Shown: in pieces, positions 60,430 through 64,000 of the stretch | Numbering within the stretch: position 1 is the stretch's first letter | Layout of the letters: each line of letters opens with the position of its first letter | Source of the DNA: Pseudomonadota bacterium | GTDB taxonomy: Bacteria > Pseudomonadota > Alphaproteobacteria > Rhizobiales > Xanthobacteraceae | NCBI GenBank assembly: GCA_018971625.1 | Contig: JAGXAJ010000014.1 | Span: 1 to 64,000, forward strand | Length of the DNA: 64,000 nt | Direction of reading: 5' to 3' | Translations under genes and position numbers: made by a program | The notes under the pieces: model-generated | Database searches by the model: none | What the model was told of the DNA's origin: nothing | What the model saw: the letters and a program-made list of their open reading frames with translations, nothing else

Positions 60430-61029
60430 ATGTCTCAGATTAGCGAAGGCTCCGCACTGGTTCTCGCGTTAGCGTGGGCAATCTGGATCTACGAGCTCGC
60501 GAAGGTCATGAAGGGACAGCGAAATCGCCTGATCGACCTGCCAGTCGGTCCCAGGGAGAAGTCGAATGCTGCGGCGATATCCCCGAATCTCGAACCACTC
60601 ATATCCAGAATTCTTCGATGCGATGGAGACATGGCCGTCGCAGACTTCCTTGGCGAAAGACTGGCGGCCTATGAATCAATTGTTGCCGCCTACCGCTCCG
60701 GCGATCGCGAGACGCTACACAAGCTCGTCTCCCCGGAAGTCTACGATGCTTTTTGCGACGCGATCGAGGCACGTCAGGAGGCAACCAGGACGGTATTCTC
60801 ACGGATCGATTGGCCCGAAATCCTTGCCGGTCTCATCGATGACAACCGCATGGGGGTTTCCATCCGGTTCGCGGCCGAATATTTCGAGTTGCCGTGCGAC
60901 TGTTCGGGTCAATCGGTCGTAACAAAGCCGAAAAAACACCACAGCGTCGATATCTGGACGTTTGCCCGGGTCCTGTCGTCGCCCGAGGGCGAATGGCGCC
61001 TGATTGCAACGGAGGCCGGTGCCCGATGA
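60430..61029 (+). CDS. TimA/Tim44-domain family protein
   Basis: The 199-residue protein has an N-terminal membrane anchor (GSALVLALAWAIWIYELAKV), a charged linker and a Tim44-like domain: FLGERLAAYESIVAAYRSGD, LHKLVSPEVYDAFCDAIEAR and HHSVDIWTFARVLSSPEGEW RLIATE-type end. TimA is the alphaproteobacterial relative of mitochondrial Tim44 and acts at the inner membrane. The canonical timA usually neighbours secB and mltA; this copy does not, so it is likely a paralogue. It overlaps the next ORF by four bases. Confidence 0.85.
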   Translation: MSQISEGSALVLALAWAIWIYELAKVMKGQRNRLIDLPVGPREKSNAAAISPNLEPLISRILRCDGDMAVADFLGERLAAYESIVAAYRSGDRETLHKLVSPEVYDAFCDAIEARQEATRTVFSRIDWPEILAGLIDDNRMGVSIRFAAEYFELPCDCSGQSVVTKPKKHHSVDIWTFARVLSSPEGEWRLIATEAGAR

Positions 61030-61298
61030 CCAGGAAAGTCAGGACACGCCACATCGGCCTCGCCCGGGAATATGTCGAGGATACCGAACCGAACCAATAT
61101 GCGTCGCCGCCGTGCTACATGCATGAGGTAGATCCCGCTTACTTTGGACTGGATCCTTCACCTGAGGCAACACGCCTTGAAGGAAACCGCACGACCAGGG
61201 AGCCATCAAAAGGGAAACGTCACGAAGCCGCCGCTCCGGATCAACCGCACCGATGCGCGGAGAATGTCCAAGGCATCTCACGCCCCACGAAAAAATGA
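61026..61298 (+). CDS. Small hypothetical protein coupled to the TimA-like gene
   Basis: The ATG overlaps the TimA-like stop (ATGA), a strong sign of coupled translation. The 90-residue product reads RHIGLAREYVEDTEPNQYAS, PPCYMHEVDPAYFGLD and a basic hydrophilic tail. The C-Y-M-H-E-x-D-x-A-Y motif recurs in small alphaproteobacterial proteins as far as I recall; its role, perhaps metal binding by Cys/His/Glu/Asp, is unknown. Confidence 0.6.
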   Translation: MTRKVRTRHIGLAREYVEDTEPNQYASPPCYMHEVDPAYFGLDPSPEATRLEGNRTTREPSKGKRHEAAAPDQPHRCAENVQGISRPTKK

Positions 61299-61400
61299 CG
61301 CGGTCGTCCGCGTCTGGAATGTTCGTCGGCGACGGCCACCGCAAGCACCGCCAAGAATACGCACAACCGCGACGGGCTGGACTGTGCGTCCAGGTCCATA

Positions 61401-62582
61401 TCACGACCCTTCCGATTGCGAGATCCGTTCGACGGCGGCAAGCCCGCACTTTAGACCTGCGATCAGGTCGATCTCGGCCTCGAGCCCGATCGAGAGACGC
61501 AGCAGACTGTCGCTGATACCGGCGGCGCGGCGCGCTTCCTCTCCCATGCCGGAATGCGTCATCGTGGCCGGATGAGCGATAAGACTCTCGACGCCGCCCA
61601 ACGACTCCGCGAGCGTGAAAAGCCTGACGGCATCGACGAAGCGCCGCACGGAATCGGTTCCGCCCCGCAGCTCGAAGCTCAGCATCGCGCCGAAACCTTC
61701 CTGTTGGGAAGCGGCAAGCAAGTGGTTGGAATGCGTTTCGAGACCGGGATAATGAACGATAGAAACGGCTGGGGATTTTGTCAGGAAACGCGCTACGCTC
61801 ATTGCATTCTGTTGCTGTCGCTGGATGCGGGGAAACAACGTCCGCAGTCCGCGGAGCGTCAGATATGCGTCGAACGGCGCGCCGATCGCGCCGGTGAGGT
61901 TCGCCCAGGCCGACAGTTCTTCGACATCGGTGGGATTTGCGGCGATGACGGCACCCCCGACCACGTCGGAATGTCCATTGAGATATTTCGTGGTGGAGTG
62001 AATGACGAAGTCGGCACCATGAACGATCGGCCGCTGCAGGGCCGGCGAGAGAAACGTGTTGTCGACCGCGGTTTTGGCGCCGGCTGCCCTGGCGCGCGAG
62101 GCAATCTCGCGTATATCGACGACCCGCATGAGAGGATTACTCGGTGTTTCGACAAGGACGAGCTTGGGCCCACGCGCGAAAGCCGGTGCCAGAGCCGACG
62201 CATCGCCCTGGTCGATGAAAGCGACATCAAACTGGTCGCGGTCCCGCCGGGCGCAGAGGAGGCGATAGGTGCCGCCATAGCAGTCATGCGGTGCGAGCAC
62301 GAGATCACCCCGCCGTACCGTTGACAACACGAGGTCGACCGCTGCCATGCCCGACGACGTTATCACCGCGCCCGCGCCTCCCTCCAGCTTGGCCAGCGCC
62401 TCTGCCAGCATGTCCCGGCTTGGATTCGACGTCCGGGAATACTCGTGCCGGCCGCTTTGCGCGAAGCCCGGAAAGGCGAACGTGCTGGACAGATAGATCG
62501 GCGGCGTGACCGAATGGAAATCGGAGTCAGCGACGACACCGTGGGCGGCTGCTATTGTCTCCGGCTTGTTCTGTTCGGACAT
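61401..62582 (-). CDS. Cystathionine gamma-synthase/beta-lyase family PLP enzyme
   Basis: The 393-residue enzyme belongs to the Cys/Met metabolism PLP family: PPIYLSSTFAFPGF, EYSRTSNPSRDMLAEALAKL, SSGMAAVDLVL, the PLP-binding ETPSNPLMRVVDI and AVDNTFLSPALQRPI, and catalytic lysine in IHSTTKYLNGHSDVVGG. SLGGVESLIAHPATMTHSGM is characteristic of gamma-synthases and gamma-lyases. It forms or splits the C-S bond in trans-sulfuration (methionine synthesis or cysteine recycling); the precise reaction cannot be read off. The upstream cysI on the same strand, 82 bases away, supports a sulfur assimilation operon. Confidence 0.9.
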   Translation of the reverse strand: MSEQNKPETIAAAHGVVADSDFHSVTPPIYLSSTFAFPGFAQSGRHEYSRTSNPSRDMLAEALAKLEGGAGAVITSSGMAAVDLVLSTVRRGDLVLAPHDCYGGTYRLLCARRDRDQFDVAFIDQGDASALAPAFARGPKLVLVETPSNPLMRVVDIREIASRARAAGAKTAVDNTFLSPALQRPIVHGADFVIHSTTKYLNGHSDVVGGAVIAANPTDVEELSAWANLTGAIGAPFDAYLTLRGLRTLFPRIQRQQQNAMSVARFLTKSPAVSIVHYPGLETHSNHLLAASQQEGFGAMLSFELRGGTDSVRRFVDAVRLFTLAESLGGVESLIAHPATMTHSGMGEEARRAAGISDSLLRLSIGLEAEIDLIAGLKCGLAAVERISQSEGS

Positions 62583-62664
62583 GAACGGCCTGCTTGACTC
62601 GCATTTGGGATTGGTACGGGAAGGTTGCGTTCCCGTCGACGGAGCTTAAACGGCTGACGTTGAG

Positions 62665-64000
62665 TCAGTCGTTGAAGTGGCGTCCTTCCTTGACCTCAGC
62701 GACGTAACCGGCGCGGATCGCGAAGTCTCCGAAAGGCTCGCCCTTTTTCCGGTCGCGTGCGTAGTGCTCGAGCACCTTGTCGAGCGCCGCCAGGATGGCT
62801 TGCTCCCCGGCATTCTCGAGATACATCTTGTTGAGACGCTGGCCGTGGAAACCACCACCGAGATAGAGGTTGTACTTGCCGGGCGCGCGGCCGGTAAGGC
62901 CGATTTCCGCGATATAAGGCCGTGCACAGCCGTTCGGACAGCCTGTCATGCGGATGGTGATGGGATCATCGGTTAGACCGTGCGTCGCGAGCATGACCTC
63001 GATCTTGCTGATCAGATCGGGCAGGTAACGCTCGCTTTCGGCCATAGCGAGACCACAGGTCGGTAGCGCCACGCAAGCCATCGCGTTCAGCCGAAGACCG
63101 CTGCGGCTTTTCGGTTGATCGAGATGATACGCCTCAATCATTGCCTCGATGCCGGCCCTGTCTTCGGGGGCGACATCGGCGATGATCAGGTTCTGGTTGG
63201 GCGTCAGGCGGAAGCACCCCTTGTGGGCGCGGGCAATCTCGCGCAATCCATCCAGTGCGGGATGGGCTTCGCTATTCGCAATCCGGCCGTTTTCAATGAA
63301 GAGCGTGCGATGCTCGCGGCCATCCTCGCCTTTCGACCAGCCCAGCAGGTCGCCGTTTGAGGTAAACGTGCAGGATCGTGCTCGAGCAAGCGGGAAGCCA
63401 AGCCGCTGCTCGATCTCGCCCTTGATCCAGTCGATACCCTTTTCGTCGATCGTGTATTTGAATCGCGCATGCATACGATCGACCCGGTCGCCATAATCGC
63501 GCTGTACGGACATGATGGCGTCAATGGTCTGTATCAATCGTCCCGCATCGACGTAACCGATCACGTCGGCGAGCCGTGGATAGGTTTTCGGATCCTGATC
63601 GGTGCGACCGAGGCCGCCGCCGATTGCGACGTTGAAGCCTGCGAGTTTGCCGCGATTGGCGATCGCGATGAAGCCGAGATCCTGGGAATAGACGTCGATG
63701 TCGTTGCTGGGCGGGATGGCAAACCCGATCTTGAACTTCCGCGGCATATAGGTGCGGCCGTAGAACGGCTCTTCCGGTGCGTCGCTGCTCTCGCGTTCGG
63801 CTCCGTACCAGATTTCAGGGTAAGCGCGCGTCTTGTGAACGGCATGATCGCTGGCTTGCTTGGCGAGCGCGTAAACCTCGCTGTGCAGCCTGGACAGCAG
63901 CGGATTGACGCCGCACATCACGCCCCTTGTGTCGTCGCCGCAGGCCGCCCTGGTGTCGATCAGAACGTCACGCAGGCCACGAATAACGGTGCGAAGGTCG
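62665..64000 (-). CDS. cysI: Sulfite reductase hemoprotein (CysI), 5' end beyond the window
   Basis: The frame is open to the window edge (DLRTVIRGLRDVLIDTRAAC before GVMCGVNPLLSRL, just as in CysI), so only the C-terminal ~444 residues are seen. Two nitrite/sulfite reductase repeats are present, and the [4Fe-4S]-siroheme cysteines lie in ACVALPTCGLAMAE and TGCPNGCARPYIAEIGLTGR. Substrate-binding Arg/Lys residues fit GFAIPPSNDIDVYSQDLGFI. It reduces sulfite to sulfide with electrons from NADPH-flavoprotein or ferredoxin. The flavoprotein partner is not in the window. Confidence 0.95.
   Translation of the reverse strand, partial: DLRTVIRGLRDVLIDTRAACGDDTRGVMCGVNPLLSRLHSEVYALAKQASDHAVHKTRAYPEIWYGAERESSDAPEEPFYGRTYMPRKFKIGFAIPPSNDIDVYSQDLGFIAIANRGKLAGFNVAIGGGLGRTDQDPKTYPRLADVIGYVDAGRLIQTIDAIMSVQRDYGDRVDRMHARFKYTIDEKGIDWIKGEIEQRLGFPLARARSCTFTSNGDLLGWSKGEDGREHRTLFIENGRIANSEAHPALDGLREIARAHKGCFRLTPNQNLIIADVAPEDRAGIEAMIEAYHLDQPKSRSGLRLNAMACVALPTCGLAMAESERYLPDLISKIEVMLATHGLTDDPITIRMTGCPNGCARPYIAEIGLTGRAPGKYNLYLGGGFHGQRLNKMYLENAGEQAILAALDKVLEHYARDRKKGEPFGDFAIRAGYVAEVKEGRHFND

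Overview
The window is chromosomal DNA of a GC-rich alphaproteobacterium, most probably Bradyrhizobium or a close relative (inference). The grounds are an MbfA iron exporter behind an ICE-type palindrome, many rhizobial families of unknown function (DUF1236, DUF2478, DUF4399, DUF3307, DUF6537), short GC-rich palindromic intergenic repeats, and GTG/TTG starts. I saw no rRNA, tRNA, CRISPR array, phage or intact insertion sequence.

1-20 kb is a patchwork of metabolic genes with unusually many broken ones. Intact genes include a bifunctional beta-oxidation enzyme, glycerate 2-kinase, a glutathione transferase, a CxxCxxCC protein, a cNMP-binding membrane protein with a DUF6537 protein, a cNMP-gated K+ channel, an SDR, a His-rich exported protein, mbfA, cytochrome b561 and an amidase. 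Broken genes are pobA (frameshifted and cut), a YafY/WYL regulator (1-nt loss), a nitroreductase (frameshift), an epoxide hydrolase (internal deletion), a second SDR (shift at its start) and tcuA (only the C-terminus remains before an intact tcuB). A 32-bp direct repeat brackets a small membrane-protein gene, and a 13-bp perfect palindrome occurs twice beside the YafY remnant.

21-38 kb is the most striking region. A type I secretion ABC/HlyD pair, a CHASE2 class III cyclase and a 2888-residue FecR/VCBS surface protein lie on the minus strand. A LapG-type periplasmic cysteine protease is transcribed divergently from the giant gene. Together they look like a Lap-style adhesin export and release locus in which the usual c-di-GMP receptor LapD is not seen, but an adenylate/guanylate cyclase with an extracytoplasmic sensor is.

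38-52 kb holds small exported proteins, an ABC-2 exporter, a two-gene winged-helix/coiled-coil unit, an M29 aminopeptidase, DUF2478, a second glutathione transferase, a ketopantoate-reductase-like protein and a redoxin. A MarR regulator with a C-terminal cysteine cluster is divergent from two exported proteins, across a palindromic intergenic site.

52-59 kb is a signalling group: a NIT-type chemoreceptor, then FIST and PAS-GGDEF-EAL genes nine bases apart; the EAL domain has lost key residues. 59-64 kb holds a LysR regulator, a TimA/Tim44-like protein coupled to a small ORF, a trans-sulfuration PLP enzyme and the 3' part of cysI, which runs off the window.
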